Part shown: piece by piece, positions 27,577 through 36,050 of the stretch
How the letters are laid out: every line of letters begins with the position of its first letter
Numbering within the stretch: position 1 is the stretch's first letter
Origin: Candidatus Methylacidiphilales bacterium
GTDB lineage: Bacteria > Verrucomicrobiota > Verrucomicrobiia > Methylacidiphilales > JAAUTS01
NCBI GenBank assembly: GCA_028713655.1
Contig: JAQTNW010000008.1
Span: 18,638 to 82,637 of the forward strand
Length of the DNA: 64,000 nt
Direction: 5' to 3'
Made by a program: the position numbers and the translations under genes
Notes under the pieces: model-generated
Told to the model about the DNA's origin: nothing
The model's database searches: none
The model's input: the letters and a program-made list of their open reading frames with translations, nothing else

Positions 27577-29051
27577 GGATGCCCGGACCCGTCTTTTTTG
27601 GCAAACACCAGATAACAACTGTTCTCGTAGCTCAATTGGAGGCGGTTCGCAAACAAGTCTTTCAAATACGCATCCAATTTCGGGTCTGATGGCTTTGCTT
27701 TCGCAGCTCCCTTTCTTACCACGATCAGGTCCGGGATTTTTCCGGTATAATATCCATAGAAAAAGTCGTCCTTTAGATTGGACCGGAATCCGTTGCTGAA
27801 ACCAAATTCCGGGCCGGCACTGATAATCCTGCCCTCATCCTGGGCATCCACCATGCGCGATACCGGCAAATAGAGATTGCTGTAATAATCTGCTCGCACT
27901 TTGTGCGCAACAATGGATAACTGACATATCAAAAGAGCCGCAACCAGCCCGCAGGCCGCAATCCTTCCACCCTTCCAATTCCAAAGTTCCACTGCAAAAC
28001 CCGCCAAAAGCAGGGCATACAGCGGCAGGATTTGCGGCATGTGGTAGTCGGATTTCAGCGTGATAAGAAAGGCCATCCCTGCAAATTCAATCGCCCACAA
28101 TCCGGGTAACAGCCCCTCGGCGAGCCTGCGTCGGTGTAAAAAGATCCACCAAGCTCCGGCAACGCCGCCCGAGTAAACCAGGAAAATTATCAGTCCGGAA
28201 AGAGCCTTTACATGACCTGAAATATCTACCCCGTAAAGCGGCAAATAACGCACTGCGATTTCACCGGCCAATGCCGTCAATGGGTTGAGGTCCGGTGCCG
28301 ACGTTTTTTCACCGAATTGTTCCAGGAAAACAGGTACATTTTTTGAAATGTAAATCCCCCACAACACTCCTCCCGCAAGATATGGAGCAATTGCCGGCAA
28401 CAACAGGCCGGGGCGCAGTCGCTTCCAATCCAGAATCAACACAAGATACAGCATCCCCAACCAGCCGATGATTCCAATCGGATTTGTCAATCCCGCCAGT
28501 ACGATCAGGGTCTGTGACGCAAGCACTGCGTAAGCCAGGTTTCTTTCCCGCAGCAGCAAATAAATGGCATAAGCTGAAAAGGAGCAAGCTGCGACCATCA
28601 TGTCCATTCGGCCGTCCGCAGCATGGTTTAAAAACAGAAAATCGGAAGCCAGCAGAGCGGAAGCCAGCAAACCAACGGCGCGGCGTCCGCTCACCTTCCA
28701 ACCAATCATGTAGGTAGCAATCAAACATACCGCTCCCCAGATTACGGACAGGCATCTTTGTTGCATGAGGCCGAATCCAAGCATTTTGAACCACGCGGCC
28801 AAAACGAGGAACCAAACTGGCGGCATCCAATACGTGTACCGGGCAAAGGTTTCATTCGTATGGTCAGCGGGTTCATAAAAGTCAGTCACGAGGCCGTGCC
28901 CATGCAGCAAATTGTAGGCAGGATTGGCTACAAAAGCCTCATCGATCCAGGGCAGCTTGGTTCGCGCCATCGCACCTGCGGCTATTGCATAATAAGCCAG
29001 CACCAGCAGGAGAGGCCAAGTTCGCCGGAACTTGTGAAACAGTTTAATCAT
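27573..29051 (-). CDS. GT39/PMT-like (ArnT-type) membrane glycosyltransferase
   Basis: 492 residues from MIKLFHKFRRTWPLLL, in ATGA overlap with the GT2 gene upstream. About ten or eleven helices; after helix 1 the loop ARTKLPWIDEAFVANPAYNL carries the D-E catalytic-type pair of PMT_2 enzymes. A further loop has NHAADGRMDMMVAACSF. The C-terminal soluble domain begins near FSNGFRSNLKDDFF. Enzymes of this type move a sugar from undecaprenyl-phosphate to an acceptor on the periplasmic side; the DPM1-like GT2 at 23585 could provide that donor (inference). Residue length is typical. Part of the duplicated block described under findings. Confidence 0.8.
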   Translation of the reverse strand: MIKLFHKFRRTWPLLLVLAYYAIAAGAMARTKLPWIDEAFVANPAYNLLHGHGLVTDFYEPADHTNETFARYTYWMPPVWFLVLAAWFKMLGFGLMQQRCLSVIWGAVCLIATYMIGWKVSGRRAVGLLASALLASDFLFLNHAADGRMDMMVAACSFSAYAIYLLLRERNLAYAVLASQTLIVLAGLTNPIGIIGWLGMLYLVLILDWKRLRPGLLLPAIAPYLAGGVLWGIYISKNVPVFLEQFGEKTSAPDLNPLTALAGEIAVRYLPLYGVDISGHVKALSGLIIFLVYSGGVAGAWWIFLHRRRLAEGLLPGLWAIEFAGMAFLITLKSDYHMPQILPLYALLLAGFAVELWNWKGGRIAACGLVAALLICQLSIVAHKVRADYYSNLYLPVSRMVDAQDEGRIISAGPEFGFSNGFRSNLKDDFFYGYYTGKIPDLIVVRKGAAKAKPSDPKLDAYLKDLFANRLQLSYENSCYLVFAKKDGSGHP

Positions 29052-29980
29052 ACAGGTGTGCCCAATGCTTGTTTTCGTGGAATGAAACAACGGCGCATGG
29101 CCCCAAGCCAGGGTCGGAACCAAAGTTGGGAAGGGTTACTGAAGGCCGAACGCAGCAATAAGTCAAGGGCCTTGCCGGAAACCCCTTGTTGATGGAGATA
29201 AACCGCTTTGCGGGCAATGATTTGTTTCTTTTCAAATCGCAACTCCTGTTTCAGCCGGGCTTGTTCTTCTATTGTTAGAAGCGACAGGTAGGTTTCGGCA
29301 ATCTGAATTTCGTCCTCCCGGAATCCATACGCCATGCCGGCCCCTGAGGTTTTGCTGGTATCATGCCAGCGCCAACGCCCCAGAATTTCGGGTATAAGCC
29401 GTGGGGTTATGTTTTTTTGGAAAACACAGCGGGCGTAGTACTCGATGTCCATGGAATAATGCAGGTGCTCATTCAGATCGCCAATCTCTTCAAATAGGCC
29501 ACGACGCATAAAGGATGCCACCGAGCATGGAAAGACATAGGGATACGGGCGATTCCAGGGGGTTAAAAAGTCCGATTTATGGTCCGGTAAATGGGCGTCA
29601 ATCCGGCCTATAATTTCTTCCCCGCAAAATATTTCTGCCACGCCACCCAGCCAGCACAACGAGGGATCGGACATCAAATCAACAACGGTACGCAGGGCCC
29701 CGGGACTCAGCAAATCATCGCTGTTCAAATAGCTCCATACTTCGCCGCTCATGCGGTGGAGGCCTTTGTTGATGGCATGCGCCTGGCCACGGTCGGGTTC
29801 GCTGCACCAGAAAGCCAGATGCCTTTCATATTTCCTTAGAATATCAATACTTCCGTCCGTGCTGCCACCGTCAATGACCAACAATTCCAAATCGGCATGG
29901 CCCTGCTCCAGAACGGACAGCAATGTCTGCTCCAGATACGCCGCTGTTTGATAGCTTGGAATGATGACGCTGATGCGCAT
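29048..29980 (-). CDS. Glycosyltransferase family 2, paralogue of the frameshifted gene at 32160
   Basis: 310 residues. GT-A domain: RISVIIPSYQTAAYLEQTLL, LLVIDGGSTDGSIDILRKY, EPDRGQAHAINKGLHRM and the metal-binding YLNSDDLLSPGA, followed by LHYSMDIEYYARCVF. The first 75 residues are nearly identical to those of the GT2 gene at 33081-32160, and the bases around both start codons are almost the same, a sign of recent duplication or gene conversion. The C-terminal 90 residues are helical and diverge more. Overlaps the PMT-like gene (ATGA). Sugar unknown. Confidence 0.87.
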   Translation of the reverse strand: MRISVIIPSYQTAAYLEQTLLSVLEQGHADLELLVIDGGSTDGSIDILRKYERHLAFWCSEPDRGQAHAINKGLHRMSGEVWSYLNSDDLLSPGALRTVVDLMSDPSLCWLGGVAEIFCGEEIIGRIDAHLPDHKSDFLTPWNRPYPYVFPCSVASFMRRGLFEEIGDLNEHLHYSMDIEYYARCVFQKNITPRLIPEILGRWRWHDTSKTSGAGMAYGFREDEIQIAETYLSLLTIEEQARLKQELRFEKKQIIARKAVYLHQQGVSGKALDLLLRSAFSNPSQLWFRPWLGAMRRCFIPRKQALGTPV

Positions 29981-29989
29981 GCCGCTCTT

Positions 29990-30361
29990 TCAAATGCCGC
30001 TCATATGATCCGCCAATTGCAGAAGCTGCTCCGTGTCGATACTGTAATCAAACTCATGAGGATCCGTATGCGGAGCCGCCACCTGGCTTCCGATCAAATA
30101 TCCGTAATGCACCTGCGCCAGGTTGGCGATGGCCCATTGACAGACATTGACGGATGACTCGGAAAAAAGTTCGATGGCTCGCGCACCTTTGGGGCAAAAA
30201 ACCAGGTTGAACATGCTGGAACCGTTTGGCCCAATCACCCAGTCCGCCTCGGCAAAAACACCCACTTGTTCTTCAAGCTTCAAATCTTCCAGCGCCACTG
30301 TCTTAAAACCAAGCCCTTCCAGGGTTCGGGCAATTTCGTCCTCATTGACAATCCAGCGCCG
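29990..30361 (-). pseudogene. 3' remnant of a GT61 (DUF563) glycosyltransferase gene
   Basis: In the frame ending at 29990 the sequence reads ARRWIVNEDEIARTLEGLGF, KTVALEDLKLEEQVGVFAEA, DWVIGPNGSSMFNLVFCPKG, which matches the C-terminal third of GT61/DUF563 proteins and aligns with RRVLNDAEVFTALKPLGF and AIVASHGAALANLAFCKTG of the intact GT61 at 31021. The N-terminal two thirds are missing: at about 30361 the homology stops and the sequence becomes the truncated GT-A gene, in a different frame. The His of the S-H-G motif is Asn here. A product could start at the GTG at 30298, but a functional enzyme is unlikely. Confidence 0.72.
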
Positions 30362-30992
30362 GGCGATACAGCAGGCAGATGCCGCTGTTGGCTTGGGGCC
30401 AGAGTTTCACGCTGAACTTTGCTTCAGCCTCTGCCGGGCTGACCAACAAGGCATCCTGGGCGTCCCGGTTGAACCGGCATTCCTCCGAGCCACTATCCAC
30501 CCACTGTAGAATTTCCACCGGCTTCTGGAAAAACAAAACGTCGCTGTCCAAAAGAATGAAGCGCTGCTCCTTGCAATAAAAGGGGACATCAAAAATCTTC
30601 CTGGCAAGGGGATGTTGCTTCCGGTACGTGGCGCAATGCGGATACGTCCGCAGGACAGGCTCCATGCCCGCATCTGACTCAAGCAAGGGTACCACGCTAA
30701 AATGCGGAAACATCGCATGAAGCCGGCTGATGATTTCCGGTGTGAGCGTGCCATCATCGTGCAACACGATCTTCCAACTCCTTTCTGTAAAGTGAGTCCA
30801 GCTTGCCAGCATCCAGCAGGTCAGCAGCCAGGTTTCCCTGCCTGTCAGTACGCAAACCGGTACCTCCGCGAGGGGATAACCGGGATGTTTCCAAAGGAGG
30901 ATTTTTTTGCTGGTGACATGGTCATGCCATGCCGCCCGCCCTCCGCGTTTGCAATCCCGCTGAATCCACCACCATAACCGGCCTGGCCTCAT
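30342..30992 (-). pseudogene. Truncated GT-A-type glycosyltransferase, paralogue of the gene at 26644
   Basis: 217 residues from MRPGRLWWWIQRDCKRGG. It aligns without gaps of note to the first two thirds of the 310-residue gene at 26644: VCVLTGRETWLLTCWMLASW, WKIVLHDDGTLTP, FILLDSDVLFFQKP, KLWPQANSGICLLYRPALD. Directly after NSGICLLYRPALD, where its paralogue continues for another 85 residues, it ends with CQ and a stop, because the sequence has switched to the GT61 remnant in another frame. The catalytic DxD is kept, so the fragment may still be made, but the C-terminal part of the fold is lost. It begins 28 bases after the GT61 gene. Confidence 0.75.
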
Positions 30993-31020
30993 GTTCCTAA
31001 CTATGTAATCATGCGGTTTG

Positions 31021-32163
31021 CTATCGGCGAATCCCCAAAGCTGCCAGCGTCTCGGCCAATCTTGCCGGATCGATATTAAAATCAGCATGCTTGGGGTCGC
31101 CTTCTACAGCGGGGAAGGCAAGACACGCATAGGCCAAATCCAAACGGCTGGCGATTCCCCAATAAGCCATGTCCGAGTACCCGCTAGGAAAGCACTCGAC
31201 AACCGTGGTTCCGGTCTTGCAAAAGGCCAGATTGGCCAGCGCGGCGCCATGCGAAGCCACGATGGCCCCAGCCTCGGCAAAGAGCGCGGCTTGTTCCCTG
31301 ACGCTGAGGCCGTTCATAAGAATCTTTTCAAATCCAAGCGGTTTTAGTGCCGTAAAAACCTCCGCATCGTTCAAGACCCTGCGGGTTGGCGCGTCGCCCC
31401 GGCTGATATAGAGGCGTTTTTTTCGTGTTTCTGAAACCGGGCGCGTAAAGGCCTTTTGCAAAAATTCAAAGATCCAGCGCGGCCGAAATGCCGAGGTCAG
31501 TGGGGATAAGGCGACAAACTTTTCCAAACTCAAATACTCCCCCGTCTGTTCCAGTGAGATTATCCGATCCGGACTGATATTAAATACCTCAAGAGTGTCC
31601 GTCACAAACGGTGTCAGTGCGTTGACCAAAAATTTGTCGATGCTGCTGAAAAGGCCCGCCTCCCGGAGTACATGTATTTTGGGCAGGCAATCCAGGAGCC
31701 AGTGGCAGTAGTTTTTTCCGTCGCCCAGGCATGTGAGATCGGCGATCGTTCCGCGCAAATGCAATGGTTTGGGCAGGCGCCACTTGCCCGCCTTTCCATC
31801 CCTGTAGAATTCATCCGCGTTGTAGAGTCGAAAAATCAGGTCGCTGACCGGATTGCCGTCGGCTGCAAAGACGGCATTGGGTTGCCAGGGCCTGAACCAA
31901 AGGCGCGCACCGGGCATGACGGCGGCAAAAACCGCCGGGAATATTTCTCGCTCCCATTGCATAACATTGTAATTATAACCAAAATCTGGGTAGTTCATCC
32001 GATTGACCACTTCCTCAGGTTCCCGAAGCCGCACATAGGCCGCGCCAATTTGGGAGCTGTTCCTTTGGAACCAGTCTGCAGTTGTATTGTAAGCTGTAAA
32101 ATCCAGGGGTTGCGGTTTCCTGCGAAATAATCCGGCGCCGGTCTGCAGTAGCTTCACAATCAT
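31021..32163 (-). CDS. GT61-family (DUF563) glycosyltransferase
   Basis: 380 residues from MIVKLLQTGAGLF, in ATGA overlap with the frameshifted GT2 gene. DUF563 features: LTCLGDGKNYCHWLLDCLPK (the N-x-xHW-x5-P region), KRLYISRGDAPTRRVLNDAE, and EAGAIVASHGAALANLAFC, GTTVVECFPSGY near the C-terminus. GT61 includes plant xylosyl- and arabinosyltransferases and, in bacteria, proteins of capsule and exopolysaccharide loci. Cytoplasmic, no signal peptide. Its C-terminal third has a second, decayed copy at 29990-30361. Confidence 0.87.
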   Translation of the reverse strand: MIVKLLQTGAGLFRRKPQPLDFTAYNTTADWFQRNSSQIGAAYVRLREPEEVVNRMNYPDFGYNYNVMQWEREIFPAVFAAVMPGARLWFRPWQPNAVFAADGNPVSDLIFRLYNADEFYRDGKAGKWRLPKPLHLRGTIADLTCLGDGKNYCHWLLDCLPKIHVLREAGLFSSIDKFLVNALTPFVTDTLEVFNISPDRIISLEQTGEYLSLEKFVALSPLTSAFRPRWIFEFLQKAFTRPVSETRKKRLYISRGDAPTRRVLNDAEVFTALKPLGFEKILMNGLSVREQAALFAEAGAIVASHGAALANLAFCKTGTTVVECFPSGYSDMAYWGIASRLDLAYACLAFPAVEGDPKHADFNIDPARLAETLAALGIRR

Positions 32164-33081
32164 AGTCCGCCTTTTTGCAGGCTCATTGTTCGGCGCAGAG
32201 CGCCCAACCACGGCCGGTTGCAAGCCAGATCGGGATAGCGCAGCAAGCCTTTCGCCAATTTGCCGAAGGCTTTCAATTTTTGCCGGCATTGCAGCAAATA
32301 CATGGCTTCGCGCGGCACAAGCATGCGGCGCTCCCTCTGCAGTTCCTTTTCCAGTTGGCTGCGTTCCGCGTCAGGCAGGCGTGGCGCATACCTTTCCGCA
32401 ATCCGTATTTCATCCTGTCGAAACCCCCAGGCGATGCCTGATTTGATGGTCTTGGAATCCGCATGGAAGCGCCAGGCGGCCAGCTTTTCCGGAACCAACG
32501 TCTGTACCAGTCCGCATGCGAGCACAGCCCGCGCGTAGTACTCCATGTCCATCGAATAATGATACGTTTCATCCAAGCCGCCCGAGCTTTTCGTAAACCG
32601 AGCGCCGCATAAAGCAGGCGTCGGAAAAGGGGAAAAGATAGGAATGTGAGCGGCCCCACGGGCGCAGGTACTCGGATGCTGTCCTTGCCGGAACGGGTAC
32701 AATTTCACCACACACCCCATTGGAGGCAAAAGTGTCGGCAGTACCGGAGATCCAGACTATAGAGGGATCTTTGAAATAATGTTCCACCGTTTGCAGGAAG
32801 CCAGGCAGCAGGATGTCATCACTGTTCAGATACATCCATGCGTCCCCGGTCATTTTTTGAAGGCCCTTGTTGATGGCATGTGTCTGGCCCCGATCCGGTT
32901 CGCTGACCCAGAAGGCCAGATGCTTTTCATATTTTCTCAGGATATCAATACTCCCGTCCGTGCTCCCGCCATCAATGACCAGCAATTCCAAATCCGGATA
33001 TTTCTGTTCCAAAACGGACAGCAGGGTTTCCTCCAGATAAGCGGCTGTTTGATAGCTGGGAATGATGACGCTGATGCGCAT
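32160..33081 (-). pseudogene. Glycosyltransferase family 2, disrupted by a frameshift
   Basis: The frame from the ATG at 33081 encodes 170 residues of a GT2 enzyme (RISVIIPSYQTAAYLEETLL, LLVIDGGSTDGSIDILRKY, YLNSDDILLPGF) and stops at 32569 shortly after RRSVYEKLGRLG. A different frame continues with GGLDETYHYSMDMEYYARAV to the stop at 32160, which aligns with the second half of the intact paralogue at 29048. A single extra G (C in the plus strand) in the run at 32581-32583 would account for the shift: removing it gives EKLGGLDETYHYS. Either a real one-base mutation or a sequencing error. The start of the GT61 gene overlaps its last stop, so if the shift is real, coupling is lost. Confidence 0.82.
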
Positions 33082-33137
33082 GGCGTTTGAAAATGCGGAT
33101 TACAGCCCCGCTGCTGCCTGGAAGATCCGGGTTGTTG

Positions 33138-34232
33138 TCATATCAGTTCCCGATACACAGCCAAGGTTGCGGCGATTGACTTTTCCAGTTGAAACTCCGG
33201 CGAGCGCATTCTTCCCAGAGTTTTCAACTCCTCGCGTAATTCGTTTTCTTCAGCTAGCTTTCGCAGGGAAAGATACAATGACTCTTCGTTATTTTCCGCA
33301 AAGAACAAGGCGGCATTGCCGGCGACCTCCCTGAAGGGCGCGATGTCCGACGCAAGTACTGGCGTTCCACAGGCAAATGCCTCGAGGATGGGGAAGCCGA
33401 AACCTTCCCAGCGAGAAGTTAGAACAAGGGCCAGCGCATCGCTATAAAGCTGTGCAAGATCCTGTTCGGATAAAAAACCAAGATGCTCCATTCCTTCCAG
33501 CAGTCCGGCTTGTGCGAGTTCGGCCTGTTCTTCCGTGGAAAACGGCTGGCCCGCGAGTTTAAGGATTGTTTCCGGATAAGCGGCGTGGAAGCGGGCAAAG
33601 GCGCGGGCAAGCAGTTTGAAATTTTTGTATCCTTTCCTGTACCCGACGTACAAAAAATAGGGCCGGGATTTTACACCGTCTGTTTTCCGCAATGGAGGCA
33701 GTTGGGGCGTGCCATGCAGAACAACCCGGGTTTTGCATTCCAACCCAGGATAATAGTTTGACAGGTCCTGCCGGGTTGACTGGGAAATGCAGATGATGGC
33801 GTCCGCGCTGTCCAAAGCCGCCCGTTTCGCCTTTTGCAAACGCCCGTCAGGATCTGTTTCCGGAAACCGCTCATGAATACAATCATGCACGGTAACAACC
33901 CGACACCCGTGGAATTCCTTGAAAGGGACATTCCGGAGTGTTTGGTAATAGGTAAAATGGACGATCTGATTTATTTCGGCCTGTGCCAATCCTGTGAGAA
34001 ACCGTTTTTCGCGCCACATTTGCAAGCGTCCGGGCATCCAGCGATTCCACCGGTACGAACAGGGTTTGGCATTCGGCCAGCGAAGCGCAGCGTCCCTGCA
34101 GTTTGCATTGTCGAGCAGTGTCACGCGAGCTTCCGCTTTTAAACTGATGCCGGAAATCAACTGATGAAAATACCTGGAGACGCCGCCCCGGGGCGAATGG
34201 TCAAAAACATACCCTTCATAAAGGACGTTCAT
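33138..34232 (-). CDS. Glycosyltransferase family 4
   Basis: 364 residues from MNVLYEGYVFDHSPRGGVSR, whose ATG overlaps the FkbM gene stop (ATGA). The N-terminal FDHSPRGGVSRYFHQLI and VVTVHDCIHERFPE, DAIICISQSTRQDL are typical of GT4 mannosyl- or rhamnosyltransferase-like proteins; the GT1 domain has FLYVGYRKGYKNFKLLARAF and the E-x7-E motif WEGFGFPILEAFACGTPVL. Cytoplasmic. A 56-base gap separates it from the frameshifted GT2 gene. Sugar unknown. Confidence 0.89.
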   Translation of the reverse strand: MNVLYEGYVFDHSPRGGVSRYFHQLISGISLKAEARVTLLDNANCRDAALRWPNAKPCSYRWNRWMPGRLQMWREKRFLTGLAQAEINQIVHFTYYQTLRNVPFKEFHGCRVVTVHDCIHERFPETDPDGRLQKAKRAALDSADAIICISQSTRQDLSNYYPGLECKTRVVLHGTPQLPPLRKTDGVKSRPYFLYVGYRKGYKNFKLLARAFARFHAAYPETILKLAGQPFSTEEQAELAQAGLLEGMEHLGFLSEQDLAQLYSDALALVLTSRWEGFGFPILEAFACGTPVLASDIAPFREVAGNAALFFAENNEESLYLSLRKLAEENELREELKTLGRMRSPEFQLEKSIAATLAVYRELI

Positions 34233-35050
34233 AGGTTTTTGCGTTCTGCGAAGATGTTCAAAGCCATTTCGATTCCATCCCAATCGGGACGTTTGACAAA
34301 GGGTTGTGAGACAATGCAGTTGGATTGGATAAAGGCGTCAAAACCAGCCGTTTCCAGAATATCCAATAATTCGCGCAGCCGGGTCGGCTGGTCTTTGAAC
34401 CGGTGATATTCCACAAAAAGCCGTTCCACACGGTTGAGCTGGCCGCGGCATTCCTGCAACACATCGATTTCTTTCCCCTCGATATCCAGCTTTAACAGGT
34501 CAATGGGCTCATTCAGGCGGGAGGAAAGCAAAACCTGTTGGACTTCAACCTGTCCGGCAGTTTTACTGTCTGACAATCTGCCGGCCGCGCCGCCGCGCGG
34601 ATCGAAACGCCCGGAGCCTTTTTCATCCGACAGGGCGGCGGCCACCACTTCCACATCCGTCAAATCGAAGCTTTGGAGATTTTCCTCCAATACAAGGAGC
34701 AGTCCAGGGTCGGGTTCAAAAGCCGTGATCCTGGCATCCGGGTAAAGCTTTTTCCAATAGATGCAAGCCAGGCCTATGTTCGCCCCTGCGTCAAGAATCC
34801 GGGGACAAGGAGAGGGGCTTGAAAAGCGGTAGTATTCGTTTTCGAATATTTCCTCGTACATTGTCAAAAAAGATGCGGGATCCGTGATTTGGAGGGGCTT
34901 CCCCAGCAAGCCTGTAGTCATTTGAAGATTTCGCGGGCTGCGGCGCAAGCGCTCCACTTCACGGACACGGCGGCGATAGGGCGGATTGCGCAACCGTTTC
35001 CACCACTCATGCGCGCGAAGAAATTCTTTCAAACTGTATTTAAGTTCCAT
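34229..35050 (-). CDS. FkbM-family methyltransferase
   Basis: 273 residues. FkbM features: motif I RILDAGANIGLACIYWKKL, the acidic strand-2 end in ITAFEPDPGLLLVLEENL, LLKLDIEGKEIDVLQEC and RLFVEYHRFKDQP. FkbM-family enzymes O-methylate sugars or polyketides using SAM; in polysaccharide loci they usually methylate a sugar hydroxyl. The start overlaps the end of the preceding gene by 11 bases and the stop overlaps the GT4 start, so it is inside the operon. No insertions relative to the family length of about 250-280. Confidence 0.9.
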   Translation of the reverse strand: MELKYSLKEFLRAHEWWKRLRNPPYRRRVREVERLRRSPRNLQMTTGLLGKPLQITDPASFLTMYEEIFENEYYRFSSPSPCPRILDAGANIGLACIYWKKLYPDARITAFEPDPGLLLVLEENLQSFDLTDVEVVAAALSDEKGSGRFDPRGGAAGRLSDSKTAGQVEVQQVLLSSRLNEPIDLLKLDIEGKEIDVLQECRGQLNRVERLFVEYHRFKDQPTRLRELLDILETAGFDAFIQSNCIVSQPFVKRPDWDGIEMALNIFAERKNL

Positions 35051-36017
35051 GTGTATTCTTATTTTTTGGAGGCGGGAAAAGACCGTATTTTACCAGCAGA
35101 TATTTCAATCCTCTTTTCAGTTTGCGCAGAGCGCGGATCGGGAGAGCTTGGGGCTTCCGATACCCTGTACCCCAGTGCGTATGAAAAGTATATTCATCCG
35201 CTTCGCAATCCACTGTCAGGTTAGGCGGATGGCAAAGTGCCGGGATTTGTCCGGTTTCGAGATTTGCAAGCAGTGATTCCGCGCGCGTGTGGGATCCATC
35301 CGCCCGGAATCCGAGATTCGTGATCAAATTTTTATCCGGTATGGCGGCAATTCCCTTATGAGACCAGCACGCATATTGCCATTGTCCGTCCCAGGTGCAA
35401 TCGCGCCCCGCATGCAAGCCGTCCAGAATGCGGGTCCAGAATTCTGATTCCGCCGGATTTGGGCATATTTTTTTCAAATAGCCTCTCTCACGGAGGTCCG
35501 GCCAGCTTTTCATTTCGATATCGTAGTGGCGCCAGGCGCGCCGCCATGTCGCCCAACCCCAGACATGGGCATATTTCGAAAAATAATAGGAGCCCGTGGA
35601 ACGGCTGATTCCATTTTGAAAGTTCGAGCCGCCGATATGCATGACTTTTGGCTCATCCCGATAATACGCCAGAAGGTCCCGGCAATAACCGAAGAAGGAG
35701 GAAGACGGCAGGCAGTCGTCCTCCAGGATAATGGCTTCCTCAACCTGTTCGAAGACCCAGTTGATTGCGCCGGAAGGTCCGTATTTGACGCCCAGATTAA
35801 TATCCGAATACCGTTTCAGAACCCGGCACGGCCAGTCCACTTCCTCAATTATCGCCCTCGACTCGCGGCATTTGTCCATATCCCCGGGTTTGCCGTCCCG
35901 CGGCCCATCGGCAATGACGAGCAAAATTTCAGGGCGCGCTTCGCGAATGCGCTGGAATACCCGGCGAGTCAAATCCGGGCGGTTAAAAATTATAAAGGCG
36001 ACTGGAACCGCTCTCAT
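35040..36017 (-). CDS. HlpA/GT2-like nucleotide-diphospho-sugar transferase
   Basis: 325 residues from the ATG at 36017 (MRAVPVAFIIFNRPDL); a TTG at 36038 is the other option. GT-A fold with an atypical motif set: VAFIIFNRPDLTRRVFQRI, LLVIADGPRDGKPGD, EEAIILEDDCLPSSSFFGYC (the EDD metal site) and YYFSKYAHVWGWATWRRAW. This pattern matches hemolysin-like HlpA proteins and related GT families of polysaccharide loci. It lies 33 bases after the GT4 gene. The donor is unknown. Confidence 0.8.
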   Translation of the reverse strand: MRAVPVAFIIFNRPDLTRRVFQRIREARPEILLVIADGPRDGKPGDMDKCRESRAIIEEVDWPCRVLKRYSDINLGVKYGPSGAINWVFEQVEEAIILEDDCLPSSSFFGYCRDLLAYYRDEPKVMHIGGSNFQNGISRSTGSYYFSKYAHVWGWATWRRAWRHYDIEMKSWPDLRERGYLKKICPNPAESEFWTRILDGLHAGRDCTWDGQWQYACWSHKGIAAIPDKNLITNLGFRADGSHTRAESLLANLETGQIPALCHPPNLTVDCEADEYTFHTHWGTGYRKPQALPIRALRKLKRGLKYLLVKYGLFPPPKNKNTHGT

Positions 36018-36050
36018 GGAGTGGGAATCATTTCCCAAGGTGACCGTTCA

